A stretch of 8,240 nt of DNA. Origin: JBAWAP01 sp049589355. GTDB taxonomy: Bacteria; Chloroflexota; Anaerolineae; VGOG01. Position 1 is the stretch's first letter, and every line of letters begins with the position of its first letter. The stretch lies in NCBI GenBank assembly GCA_049589355.1, contig JBAWAP010000180.1, forward strand, positions 1-8,240. The letters run 5' to 3'. Shown here piece after piece: positions 1 to 6,694 of the stretch. The translations under genes and the position numbers were made by a program. The notes beneath the pieces are model-generated. The model had not been told where the DNA came from and did no database searches. It worked only from the letters and a program-made list of their open reading frames with translations.

Positions 1-1179
1 CTGCCGGCCCTAACCGACGACGGCACTACCATTGACGGCACCACCCAGACCGCCAGCCAGGGCGACACCAACCCCCACGGGCCAGAGATCGAGCTGGATG
101 GAACGAACTCTGGCGACACTGCCAGCGGCCTCGTCATTACCTCGGCTGATAATACCATCAAGGGATTGGTGATAAACCGTTTCGGCGGCGGGACTTCCTG
201 GAGAGATGGCCGTGGCATTCGCATTGACGGCAGTTCAGCCACCAACAATGTCGTCATCGGCTGCTACATTGGCACCGATGTCTCCGGTGAAGTGGCTTTG
301 GGCAATGTCTACGGCGGCGTTTCCATCGAGGATGGGGCAAGTGGCAACCGTATCGGCGGCTCGACGCCCGCGGAGCGCAACCTGATCGCCGGAACAACGA
401 CCGTCGTAAACGTAGTCACCGGCAACGGCGTGAGCATTGGCCACGTGGGTGGCCCTGAGATTGACAACAATGACAATACTATTAAAGGGAACTACATTGG
501 CACGAACAGAGATGGCACGGCAGCGCTGCCAAACGCTGGCTACGGTATCGTTATATACAAGGGCACCCGCAACATCATCGAGAACAACTTGATCTCCGGT
601 AACGGCAGTCACGGCCTGCTCATCCAGCAGTCACGGTCCAGGGACAACGTCGTCCAAGGCAACTACATCGGCACCGATGGCAGTGGGCAAGTCAACCTTG
701 GCAATGCTGGGGATGGTGTCAGGGTTGATGACGGAGGGCAGAACAACGTGATAGGCCCGAATAACGTGATCGCTCACAATAGTGGCGATGGCGTCACCGT
801 CTGTCACGACACGACTACTGGCAACACCATCACCCGGAACTCGATCACCCGCAACGCAGGGCGGGGGATCAAAAACCATGAAGGCGGCAACACAGAGCTG
901 GCCTCGCCGATTATCAATAATGTCACCGCCTCCCGCGTTTCAGGCACCGCCTGCGCCCAGTGTAGAGTGGAGATCTTCTCCGATCCTGAGGACGAAGGCC
1001 AGAAATACGAGGGGGCTACCATCGCCGATGGAGCCGGTAACTGGACCTGGGCGGGGTTAGCCATCGGCCCCAACGTCACGGCCACCGCCACCGATGGAGC
1101 TAGCAACACCTCCGAGTTCTCGTCACCAACAGCAGTCGGATATAGAATTTACTTGCCCATCGTCTTGAAAAACTCGTGA
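1..1179 (+). CDS. Secreted parallel beta-helix repeat protein, C-terminal part (5' end outside window)
   Basis: The frame is open from the first base, so the gene starts upstream and 392 codons are visible. The body is a right-handed beta-helix type sequence, rich in Asn and Gly, with three Tyr-Ile-Gly-Thr turns near visible residues 89, 165 and 222. Each is followed by an Asp/Asn-Gly segment and by Asn-x-Ile-Gly or similar rungs. From about residue 310 a short beta-sandwich-like domain follows (Val-Glu-Ile-Phe-Ser-Asp, then Gly-Asn-Trp-Thr-Trp, then Thr-Ala-Thr-Asp). The last residues are Tyr-Arg-Ile-Tyr-Leu-Pro-Ile-Val-Leu-Lys-Asn-Ser, a tail frequent in secreted Chloroflexi proteins. It probably acts outside the cell as an adhesin-like or polysaccharide-binding surface protein, but no catalytic residues can be assigned. 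It ends 47 bases before the promoter of the next operon and is probably unrelated to the defence genes. Confidence 0.85.
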   Translation: MPALTDDGTTIDGTTQTASQGDTNPHGPEIELDGTNSGDTASGLVITSADNTIKGLVINRFGGGTSWRDGRGIRIDGSSATNNVVIGCYIGTDVSGEVALGNVYGGVSIEDGASGNRIGGSTPAERNLIAGTTTVVNVVTGNGVSIGHVGGPEIDNNDNTIKGNYIGTNRDGTAALPNAGYGIVIYKGTRNIIENNLISGNGSHGLLIQQSRSRDNVVQGNYIGTDGSGQVNLGNAGDGVRVDDGGQNNVIGPNNVIAHNSGDGVTVCHDTTTGNTITRNSITRNAGRGIKNHEGGNTELASPIINNVTASRVSGTACAQCRVEIFSDPEDEGQKYEGATIADGAGNWTWAGLAIGPNVTATATDGASNTSEFSSPTAVGYRIYLPIVLKNS

Positions 1180-1226
1180 TGGGTCTCGGCAAAAGCGGAT
1201 CTGATGTCAAGAATGAATACACACCA

Positions 1227-1255
1227 TTGACGAATCTTGCTTTGTGTGCTATACT
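1227..1255 (+). promoter_or_regulatory. Sigma70-type promoter with extended -10
   Basis: TTGACG at 1227-1232 is followed by a 17-base spacer and TATACT at 1250-1255, with TGC directly upstream of the -10 (extended -10). Transcription would start near 1262. It sits just upstream of the 70-codon gene, brxF and brxC, which have overlapping or abutting ends, so it probably drives all three. Short inverted arms CACAC (1220-1224) and GTGTG (1244-1248) lie around the -35 and the spacer and could be an operator, but the arms are too short to be confident. Confidence 0.75.
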
Positions 1256-1279
1256 GCCGGGGCAGAGGAAGTAGTAGTT

Positions 1280-1492
1280 GTGAATGTCTCCAGGAAATTC
1301 GGGATCCGGCGAGTGTTCGGCACACGCCGGCGTAGCGGCTGCTACTTCGGCCGGGAAGTACCGGCTCTTTTGGTATATGAGGATAGCGGTAAGCATCCCA
1401 CTGATGTATACCCTCAAGAGAGGCTCGGGCGAACAATCACGATAAACGAGTTTCTCAAAGGTCTGCTTACAGACAAGAATTCAGCAGATTGA
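1280..1492 (+). CDS. Small hypothetical protein, first gene of the brxF-brxC operon
   Basis: I do not recognise this 70-codon product. The GTG at 1280 is chosen as start because a GAGGAAG ribosome binding site lies at 1265-1271, 8 bases upstream. The earlier GTG at 1244 lies inside the promoter and could not be on the transcript. The N-terminal third is basic, with many Arg residues. The rest is mixed, with a Val-Pro-Ala-Leu-Leu-Val-Tyr-Glu-Asp strand, a Thr-Asp-Val-Tyr-Pro-Gln-Glu-Arg segment and a C-terminal helix. There is no signal peptide or membrane segment. Its stop overlaps the probable TTG start of brxF (TTGA), suggesting coupled translation and a role linked to the BREX-like ATPases. 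It could also be a leader or a shortened remnant of a larger gene; it is too short to be the canonical BrxA. Confidence 0.55.
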   Translation: MNVSRKFGIRRVFGTRRRSGCYFGREVPALLVYEDSGKHPTDVYPQERLGRTITINEFLKGLLTDKNSAD

Positions 1493-1980
1493 CCGTGTTA
1501 GTACAGCAGAGACTCCTCAAGCAAGCCATCCGGACCGTCAAAGAGCAAGAATATCACAAGCTCGTACTGCTGGTCGGTGATTTCTCCTCCGGCAAGACCC
1601 AGCTCATGCGTCACGTGTGCGACGAGATGGACGGGGCATACCTCAACGTCAATCTGGAGCTGACCCGTCAACTGCTGACCATTGACGCTCGCACTTACGC
1701 CACCAAGGCCAGCGACCTTCTCAAGGACCTGTGCGATGCCCAAGAACCCAATCGTCCCCTATTCCTGGACAACATTGAGCTACTCTTCTCCCCTGAAGTC
1801 GGCCGCCTGAACCCTGTTGATCTATTCAAGAAGGTGTCACGGGAGCGAGTGGTCGTCCTCTCGCTTCCCTGTCGGCTTACCAGCCGGACGCGGGCCGAAT
1901 ACTCGGAGGCCGGACGCCGGGACCATATGAATCTGGACCTCTCTGGTTTCACGGTGATTGAGCTCGAAGTAGGCATGTAG
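1489..1980 (+). CDS. brxF: BREX-3 small P-loop protein BrxF
   Basis: This is a 163-residue P-loop protein. The Walker A motif Gly-Asp-Phe-Ser-Ser-Gly-Lys-Thr is at residues 30-37, and a hydrophobic Walker B-like strand Leu-Phe-Leu-Asp-Asn-Ile-Glu-Leu-Leu-Phe is at 91-100. The small size, the Leu-Asp-Asn-Ile-Glu-Leu-Leu-Phe segment followed by a Ser-Arg-x-x-Val-Val-Val strand, and the position directly before a giant BrxC-like ATPase fit BrxF of type 3 BREX. The molecular role of BrxF is not established; it is presumed to work with BrxC in recognising or blocking phage DNA. The start is either TTG 1489, overlapping the preceding stop, or GTG 1495 two codons later; neither has a strong ribosome binding site, which fits coupling. 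The stop codon abuts the brxC ATG with no spacer. A generic AAA-type ATPase is the alternative. Confidence 0.78.
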   Translation: MTVLVQQRLLKQAIRTVKEQEYHKLVLLVGDFSSGKTQLMRHVCDEMDGAYLNVNLELTRQLLTIDARTYATKASDLLKDLCDAQEPNRPLFLDNIELLFSPEVGRLNPVDLFKKVSRERVVVLSLPCRLTSRTRAEYSEAGRRDHMNLDLSGFTVIELEVGM

Positions 1981-4900
1981 ATGACTACCGTTGGTGATTT
2001 GATCCAGTTCGAAGAGGTGACCGATGTCATCCAGCTCCGCAAGGCCGGTGACGAGGAAGAGATCGTTTCCAAATACGTGATCTCTGATGCCCTGCAGGAG
2101 CATCTCCTGTACATGTTCCAGCAGATGACCTCTGATACCCACCGTTCTTTCAACGTCATCGGCAACTACGGCACTGGTAAGTCGCACTTCCTCAAGTTCG
2201 TGGCTGTGATCCTGGAGCATCCGGAGCTGCGGCCCCTGATCCGCGACCCCCAGGTGCGCCACGCGGCTCTGGATTTCCCCCGCCACTTCGCCGTCGTCAA
2301 GTTCGAGTGTCCTGCGGCCAAGGAGGTCCCCCTGCGTCGCATCTTCTATGACGAGGTGCAGGAGCAAGTGGAGGAGCGGTACGACATCGAGGTCGAAGAG
2401 GTTGACCTGGCACGGGACTACGACAACAAGGAGAACGTCCGCCGCATCGTCAGCCAGATCAAAGCTGGTGATCCCACCCTGGGGCTGGTAGTGATCGTTG
2501 ACGAGATCTCCGACTTCCTGAAACAGAAGGACCGCGCAGACATGACCTATGACATCAACTTCCTGCGGGAGTTAGGTGAGGTCTCCCAGGACTCCGATTT
2601 CCTCTACGTCGGTGCCATGCAGGAGCACGTCTTCACCAACCCCAAGTACGTAGAACAGGCAGCCAACATCGCTCGCAGCGCTGAGCGCTGGGTTGACATC
2701 ACGATCACCAAAGAAGACATCGGCCGTGTGCTCAGCCAGCGGGTAGTAGCCAAAACCGCCAACCAGCGCACCGAGCTGGAGACGCTCCTGGAGGGCCATC
2801 AGCAGTACTTCACCAACCTGACCGCCGAGATGGAAACCTACCTCGACCTCTTCCCCATCCACCCCTACGTGATCTCCGTCTTCGAGGATCTGCCCTACTT
2901 CGAGCAGCGCGGCATCATCAACTTCGCCTCGGACAATGTGAAAGCCATCCTGGGTGAGGAGGCGCCCACGTTCATCACCTACGACCGCGTCTACGACCAG
3001 ATTGATCAGATCCACGAGATCCGCAATCTGCCTGAGGTGGCCCAGGTGATCCGCGTGGTGGGATCGCTGGCCACCAAGGTGGACCTGCTTAAGGCCGACG
3101 TTCGGGCCCAGTCGCGCAAAATCGTCAAAGCCCTGGCCGTGCTCAAGATGTTGGGTGGCACAGAGATGCGGGGAGCCACAGCTCAGGAATTGGCTAACAC
3201 CCTGTTCATCATGCCGCCAGCTCTGGGACTGTTCGACGCCGATCTAGCCCGGGACAACATCGAGCGCATCATCGCCAACCTGATCAAGGCCGCCAACGGC
3301 CAGTTTATCACCGTCCACGACGGCACGTATTACCTGGACGTGGAAAAGACCGTTGATTTCGATGTGCTCATCGAGAAGAAGATCGAGGCGCTGGATGATA
3401 CCGACTTCGCTCAGCGCTTCCGGCATCTGATGGAGGGAGAACTGGAGCTGAACGAGGCGGCGCGGCTGGTCAAAGGAGTAAGCGTCTACGACGACACAGC
3501 CACATGGCGAAGCCGCAAGTCGTTCCGCAGCGGGTATCTCATCATCGGCGAGGAGAAAGACGCCCCACCGCTGCCTGCCCGTGATTTCACCCTGATCCTG
3601 CACTCCCCCTTCGCCGACCATAGCCCGCGCCAGACGGTCCAGAACCAGGTCATCGTGGGCGCGGCCCTGTCGGATGACCTGATGCATCGCCTGCAGCGTA
3701 TCGAGGCGGCCACGCAACTGGCCCGAGCGGGCGAGCACCGCAAGACCTTTGACGACATCGCCAAACGAGAGGCTGGCGATTTCAAAGATGACTACCTTGC
3801 CTGGTTGATCCAGGAGGGCTACGTGGTGCACGGTGGGGTGAAGCGGACCATCAAAGAAGTGCCCGCAGGGCGCTACGGCACGCTGCAGGACCTGCTGGAT
3901 CACCTGAAGAGCCACTTCCTGGAGGACTATTTCAGTGAGCAGTATCCCCAGTATCCGGCCATGAAACGTCTCCTCTCAACGCGCAACATCAACTCCGAGA
4001 TGCATCAGGCCATCCTGTCCCTGGACAAGGGTACCCTGTTCGGATTAGATCAAAGCGCCCAGAGCTACCTGGAAAGCCTGGGAGTCTGGAAGGACGGCCG
4101 CTTCGACGCGCGGGGCTCAGCCATCGCCGGCCGCGTCATGGAGACGGTGGCCGCCAACGATAAAGAGGGCAAGCTGACAGCCGTGGACGATGTGGTAGCT
4201 GACCTGGCGGCCAGGCCCGTCGGCCTGCAGCCAGAGCTGGTCTACCTGCTGCTGGCGGCACTCCTGTACAATGGCGAGGTGGTCTTCGTGCGACAGGGAG
4301 GTCAGCGGCTCTACGCCTCTGATTTCAGCGAGTTCTTCAAGCGAGGGATGGCGGCGTTAGAAGAGGTGCGCTATCTGGAAGGTGAGCGGGAGTTGCCGGT
4401 GGCCCGGCTGGTGGCTCTCTTCGAGGCCCTGGGTTTGCAACCCGGCCTGGTGCGCGACAAGGCCTCGCGGGCCGAGGCAGTGAAGGCCCTGCACGGCAAG
4501 GCTTTGGCTCTCAAGGACGACCTGGATATGGTGCGCCGAGGGATGATCGAATGCCTGACAGACCCCATACCCGACATCCCCTGGAGCCAGATTCAAGCTG
4601 AACAGGTGCTGTTGGCTCCCTTCCATGAGCAGGTTGAGCGTTTTGAGAAAGTGACCAAGGTGACCGATCTGGGTCGTCTGGAGCTGACCGACGACACGCC
4701 GGCCCAAATGCGGGAGGGACTGGCCCGCCTGGAGTCCCTTAAGGGCTTCGTGATGGATTATCTGGACGAGATTCGGCCCGAGTTAAAGGACGTGGGGTTG
4801 GTGGCCGAAGGTTATGAGCCGTTAGATCAGTTGGGGGGTGGCGAAGGGGTCGCCGAGTTGCGGCGCATCGAGGCCGACTGCCGGGCTATCACCACCGATT

Positions 4901-5622
4901 TCCACCTGCTCATGAAGCCAGACCAGCGCCGTCCGCTGAAGGGCAAGTTCATCCAGTACCGTGACCGATACAAGAAGGTCTACTACGCTCTGCACGAGGG
5001 GATAGTGGGCAGCAAGGTGCCGTGGGCCGATCTGGAGGCGCTGACTGCCCAACCTAGTTACCGTTCGCTGAATGGCCTCAAGAGCTTGCCCTTCTTCTCC
5101 TCAGTTGAGTTCGACACGCTGGCGCTGAAGGCCCAGGAGCTGCGCGGCTACCGCTGCCGTGAGTTCAACGTGGACGACCTGGATAGCTATCCTGTCTGTC
5201 CGCGGTGCAGCTTCCCACGCAATCACGAGAAGTTGGCCCACCGGGGTGTAGCTGGGCAGATCCAGGCCCTGGGAGAGGCTGTCTCTGCGCTGTGGGGAAA
5301 GTGGGAGCGGCAGTTGTTCGACGAGCTGGCCAAGCTGGGCGACAAGCTGCCCCTGCTCTCAGCCGCGGAGCGGAGGCTGATCGAGGAGTTGATGGCTGCG
5401 AACCACCTGCCCGACCAAGTCAGCCCCGAATTGCTGCGGGCTCTGAGCAACCTGGCCGCCGATCTGCAGGTGGTGGAGCTCAGCCTGGACGAGTTCCGTG
5501 CCGTTTTGCTGGCCGAAAGCAGCGTCCTGACTGTGGCCGAGTTCGATCAGGCAGTGGAGCGCTTCAAGGCCCGGCTGTTAAAGGGGACGGAGGCGGAGCT
5601 GGTGCGGATAAAAGTGGTATGA
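1981..5622 (+). CDS. brxC: BREX P-loop ATPase BrxC (PglY-like, DUF6079-type)
   Basis: This is a 1213-residue protein of the size usual for BrxC/PglY, the large ATPase of BREX phage-exclusion systems. Walker A Gly-Asn-Tyr-Gly-Thr-Gly-Lys-Ser is at residues 61-68 and Walker B Val-Val-Ile-Val-Asp-Glu-Ile-Ser-Asp-Phe-Leu at 170-180. The N-terminal region (Val-Gly-Asp-Leu-Ile-Gln-Phe, then a Tyr-Val-Ile-Ser-Asp segment) also suits this family. The long C-terminal part is mostly helical and charged. It includes Cys1059, Cys1073 and Cys1076 (Cys-Pro-Arg-Cys), with a nearby His, which could bind zinc. BrxC is needed for BREX activity and is thought to act with PglZ and the methyltransferase. The ATG directly follows the brxF stop. 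The stop is overlapped by an ATG (ATGA). No frameshift or missing motif was seen, so the gene looks intact. Confidence 0.85.
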   Translation: MTTVGDLIQFEEVTDVIQLRKAGDEEEIVSKYVISDALQEHLLYMFQQMTSDTHRSFNVIGNYGTGKSHFLKFVAVILEHPELRPLIRDPQVRHAALDFPRHFAVVKFECPAAKEVPLRRIFYDEVQEQVEERYDIEVEEVDLARDYDNKENVRRIVSQIKAGDPTLGLVVIVDEISDFLKQKDRADMTYDINFLRELGEVSQDSDFLYVGAMQEHVFTNPKYVEQAANIARSAERWVDITITKEDIGRVLSQRVVAKTANQRTELETLLEGHQQYFTNLTAEMETYLDLFPIHPYVISVFEDLPYFEQRGIINFASDNVKAILGEEAPTFITYDRVYDQIDQIHEIRNLPEVAQVIRVVGSLATKVDLLKADVRAQSRKIVKALAVLKMLGGTEMRGATAQELANTLFIMPPALGLFDADLARDNIERIIANLIKAANGQFITVHDGTYYLDVEKTVDFDVLIEKKIEALDDTDFAQRFRHLMEGELELNEAARLVKGVSVYDDTATWRSRKSFRSGYLIIGEEKDAPPLPARDFTLILHSPFADHSPRQTVQNQVIVGAALSDDLMHRLQRIEAATQLARAGEHRKTFDDIAKREAGDFKDDYLAWLIQEGYVVHGGVKRTIKEVPAGRYGTLQDLLDHLKSHFLEDYFSEQYPQYPAMKRLLSTRNINSEMHQAILSLDKGTLFGLDQSAQSYLESLGVWKDGRFDARGSAIAGRVMETVAANDKEGKLTAVDDVVADLAARPVGLQPELVYLLLAALLYNGEVVFVRQGGQRLYASDFSEFFKRGMAALEEVRYLEGERELPVARLVALFEALGLQPGLVRDKASRAEAVKALHGKALALKDDLDMVRRGMIECLTDPIPDIPWSQIQAEQVLLAPFHEQVERFEKVTKVTDLGRLELTDDTPAQMREGLARLESLKGFVMDYLDEIRPELKDVGLVAEGYEPLDQLGGGEGVAELRRIEADCRAITTDFHLLMKPDQRRPLKGKFIQYRDRYKKVYYALHEGIVGSKVPWADLEALTAQPSYRSLNGLKSLPFFSSVEFDTLALKAQELRGYRCREFNVDDLDSYPVCPRCSFPRNHEKLAHRGVAGQIQALGEAVSALWGKWERQLFDELAKLGDKLPLLSAAERRLIEELMAANHLPDQVSPELLRALSNLAADLQVVELSLDEFRAVLLAESSVLTVAEFDQAVERFKARLLKGTEAELVRIKVV

Positions 5623-5651
5623 GTGCCCACCTGCAACGAGACTATCAATGA
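5619..5651 (+). other. Ten-codon mini-ORF linking two genes by ATGA overlaps
   Basis: The ATG at 5619-5621 overlaps the brxC stop (5620-5622). The frame runs ten codons (Met-Ser-Ala-His-Leu-Gln-Arg-Asp-Tyr-Gln) and its TGA (5649-5651) overlaps the ATG of the next gene (5648-5650). It may pass ribosomes from brxC to the 155-residue gene, or be the remnant of the start of a lost gene. It could also be chance, since no homology can be judged at this length. Confidence 0.3.
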
Positions 5652-6115
5652 CCAGACACAGCGATGTCGAGGTTGATCAGAGCGGCAAGGTGGAGCGTAC
5701 CCAGATGGACACCGTCTTGGCCTTCTCCAACAACCTACGCTATGCCATCCGTATTCCTGCTGCTGTCAAGCGGGCAGCACTACACGCTCTGCGACAGAGA
5801 TGCAAGCCCTCGCGTAGCAAGAAGGCCATCTATGTAGGTCTCTTTGCAGCCGGGCTGTATCTGTTGCTGAGAGAGCACCTGGACACGCTTGACTACATCA
5901 TCATTGACGTGGAGTATCCCGGCCGCGAAGCAGACATTCGGGGAATGCTATTGCTCTGGATTCGACGCATTGACCCAGAATATCCCAGTGAACGCATCGT
6001 GTTCCGTCAGGTGGGGAAGAAATCGCCTGCCCACAACCTGGCGTGGGAGGTCTACAGAGGGAAACACCAAGCGGATCGGGTAATCACGGAGAAGGAATTG
6101 CTTGCTCTGCTCTGA
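5648..6115 (+). CDS. Uncharacterised 155-residue protein, possible RNase H/RuvC-like resolvase fold
   Basis: The product is not one I can name firmly. Residues 7-14 form a strand ending in Val-Asp-Gln-Ser-Gly-Lys (Asp10). Residues 83-91 form a hydrophobic strand Tyr-Ile-Ile-Ile-Asp-Val-Glu-Tyr-Pro (Asp87, Glu89). Near the end come Gly-Lys-Lys-Ser-Pro-Ala-His (123-129) and Glu134 in a helix. An acidic residue on the first strand, a second on a central strand and a third in a late helix is the order found in RuvC-like and other RNase H-fold nucleases. Reading this as a nuclease or junction resolvase is inference. Residues 60-75 are hydrophobic, but more like a core helix than a membrane span. 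The gene is coupled to brxC through a ten-codon frame, lies inside a probable BREX locus, and is followed by a hairpin. It may be an accessory factor or cargo. Confidence 0.6.
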   Translation: MTRHSDVEVDQSGKVERTQMDTVLAFSNNLRYAIRIPAAVKRAALHALRQRCKPSRSKKAIYVGLFAAGLYLLLREHLDTLDYIIIDVEYPGREADIRGMLLLWIRRIDPEYPSERIVFRQVGKKSPAHNLAWEVYRGKHQADRVITEKELLALL

Positions 6116-6135
6116 AAGAAAAGAAGAGACCGGGG

Positions 6136-6153
6136 GGCCGCCTTAGGGCGGTC
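6136..6153 (+). other. GC-rich hairpin after the nuclease-like gene
   Basis: GGCCGCC (6136-6142) can pair with GGCGGTC (6147-6153), with one G-T wobble, around a TTAG loop. It lies 20 bases after the stop of the preceding gene. There is no run of T after it, so it is at best a weak terminator or an mRNA-stabilising structure. Its right arm overlaps the first bases of the 59-bp repeat, so it may instead be a repeat-boundary structure. Confidence 0.35.
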
Positions 6154-6206
6154 AATCCTTGCCGCGCTTCCGCCGAGTGGTTACGGCGGGGGAGACAAGG
6201 CACCCG
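6148..6206 (+). repeat. 59-bp direct repeat, copy 1
   Basis: It begins GCGGTCAATC and ends near AAGGCACCCG. It aligns without gaps to 6699-6757 at 53 of 59 positions. The flanking sequences of the two copies do not match, so the ends are well defined. There are no clear terminal inverted repeats and no target-site duplication. It precedes the truncated RelE-like frame and reads open into it, but is not part of that family. It is probably a dispersed intergenic repeat of the host genome. Confidence 0.75.
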
Positions 6207-6413
6207 ATCTTCAATTCAAATGATACCACCTTTGGCCACTTTTGTCAAATGTCTCGACCGGGCAAGAAGTGGAAACGTCTGGAGGGCACCGACGGATTGG
6301 TGCGCCTGCGAGTCGGCGATTACCGAGTGCTATACGAGGTGATGGATGAGGAAGTCCATGTCTTGCTCGTGATCCACCAGCGCGACCTGGAGCGCTGGCT
6401 GCGACGGTTGTGA
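6159..6413 (+). pseudogene. RelE/ParE-type toxin, truncated at the N-terminus
   Basis: The last 54 codons, from an in-frame ATG at 6249, read like the C-terminal half of a RelE/ParE mRNA-interferase or gyrase-type toxin. A Lys-rich stretch leads to Arg-Leu-Glu-Gly, then Gly-Leu-Val-Arg-Leu-Arg-Val-Gly-Asp-Tyr-Arg-Val-Leu-Tyr-Glu-Val, then a His-Gln-Arg-Asp end. Full-length members have about 85-95 residues, so roughly 30-35 residues are missing. The frame stays open upstream to a TTG at 6159, but that part is translated repeat DNA plus about 42 bases of unknown sequence and has no toxin character. No matching RelB-like antitoxin gene precedes it. It is probably inactive. An unusual short toxin variant starting at 6249 is less likely, as the first strand and helices of the fold would be absent. 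Confidence 0.6.
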
Positions 6414-6448
6414 ATTCTGATCCATCGGAATGAAGGAGATTCGAGGGA

Positions 6449-6694
6449 ATGGTAACGACCAAAGTAGCAAATGGTGTGCTTGAGCTACCGGCGGAGGTCC
6501 AGAATTGGGTCCGACCTGATGAAGAGCTGATGCTGTTCATCGAAGGGGACAGCCTTATTCTCAAGAAGGTACGCCCACCTCGCCTGTCGGAGTTAGCTGG
6601 CCGCGCTCCCGGCGATGTGGAGATACCGCTGCAAGATATTGTAGACGAAGTCCATCGCCATCGTCGGGAGAAGCGTCATGCGAGTGGTGCTTGA
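6449..6694 (+). CDS. AbrB/MazE-type antitoxin
   Basis: This is an 81-residue protein with an N-terminal swapped-hairpin (AbrB/SpoVT) type sequence: Thr-Thr-Lys-Val-Ala-Asn-Gly-Val-Leu-Glu-Leu-Pro, then Arg-Pro-Asp-Glu-Glu-Leu and a Ile-Glu-Gly-Asp-Ser-Leu-Ile-Leu-Lys-Lys strand. The C-terminal tail is charged and would bind the toxin. Such proteins bind their own promoter DNA and neutralise a partner toxin, usually of the PIN (VapC) type. A good ribosome binding site AAGGAG lies at 6433-6438, 10 bases before the ATG. The next reading frame begins at 6678 inside its 3' end, the typical antitoxin-toxin overlap, and starts like a PIN toxin but is broken. The antitoxin looks intact yet without a working partner here. 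Its end codons (from 6678) are shared with the toxin start. Confidence 0.75.
   Translation: MVTTKVANGVLELPAEVQNWVRPDEELMLFIEGDSLILKKVRPPRLSELAGRAPGDVEIPLQDIVDEVHRHRREKRHASGA

Noticed and set aside
1244..1279. Longer start (GTG 1244) for the 70-codon gene
   Set aside because: It lies within the promoter, upstream of the expected transcript start, and has no ribosome binding site; GTG 1280 has one.
2572..3015. Long minus-strand open frames opposite brxC (also 3244-3915 and 4357-4707)
   Set aside because: They mirror the codon pattern of the brxC strand, lack family motifs and ribosome binding sites, and brxC has intact P-loop motifs.
5205..5651. Plus-strand 148-codon frame overlapping the end of brxC
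   Set aside because: It is an out-of-frame reading of brxC, rich in Arg, Gly and Pro as expected for a GC-rich shadow frame. Only its last ten codons after the brxC stop are of possible interest.
6170..6189. CCGCC/GGCGG hairpin inside repeat copy 1
   Set aside because: Mismatches in copy 2 break the left arm, so the structure is not conserved between copies.
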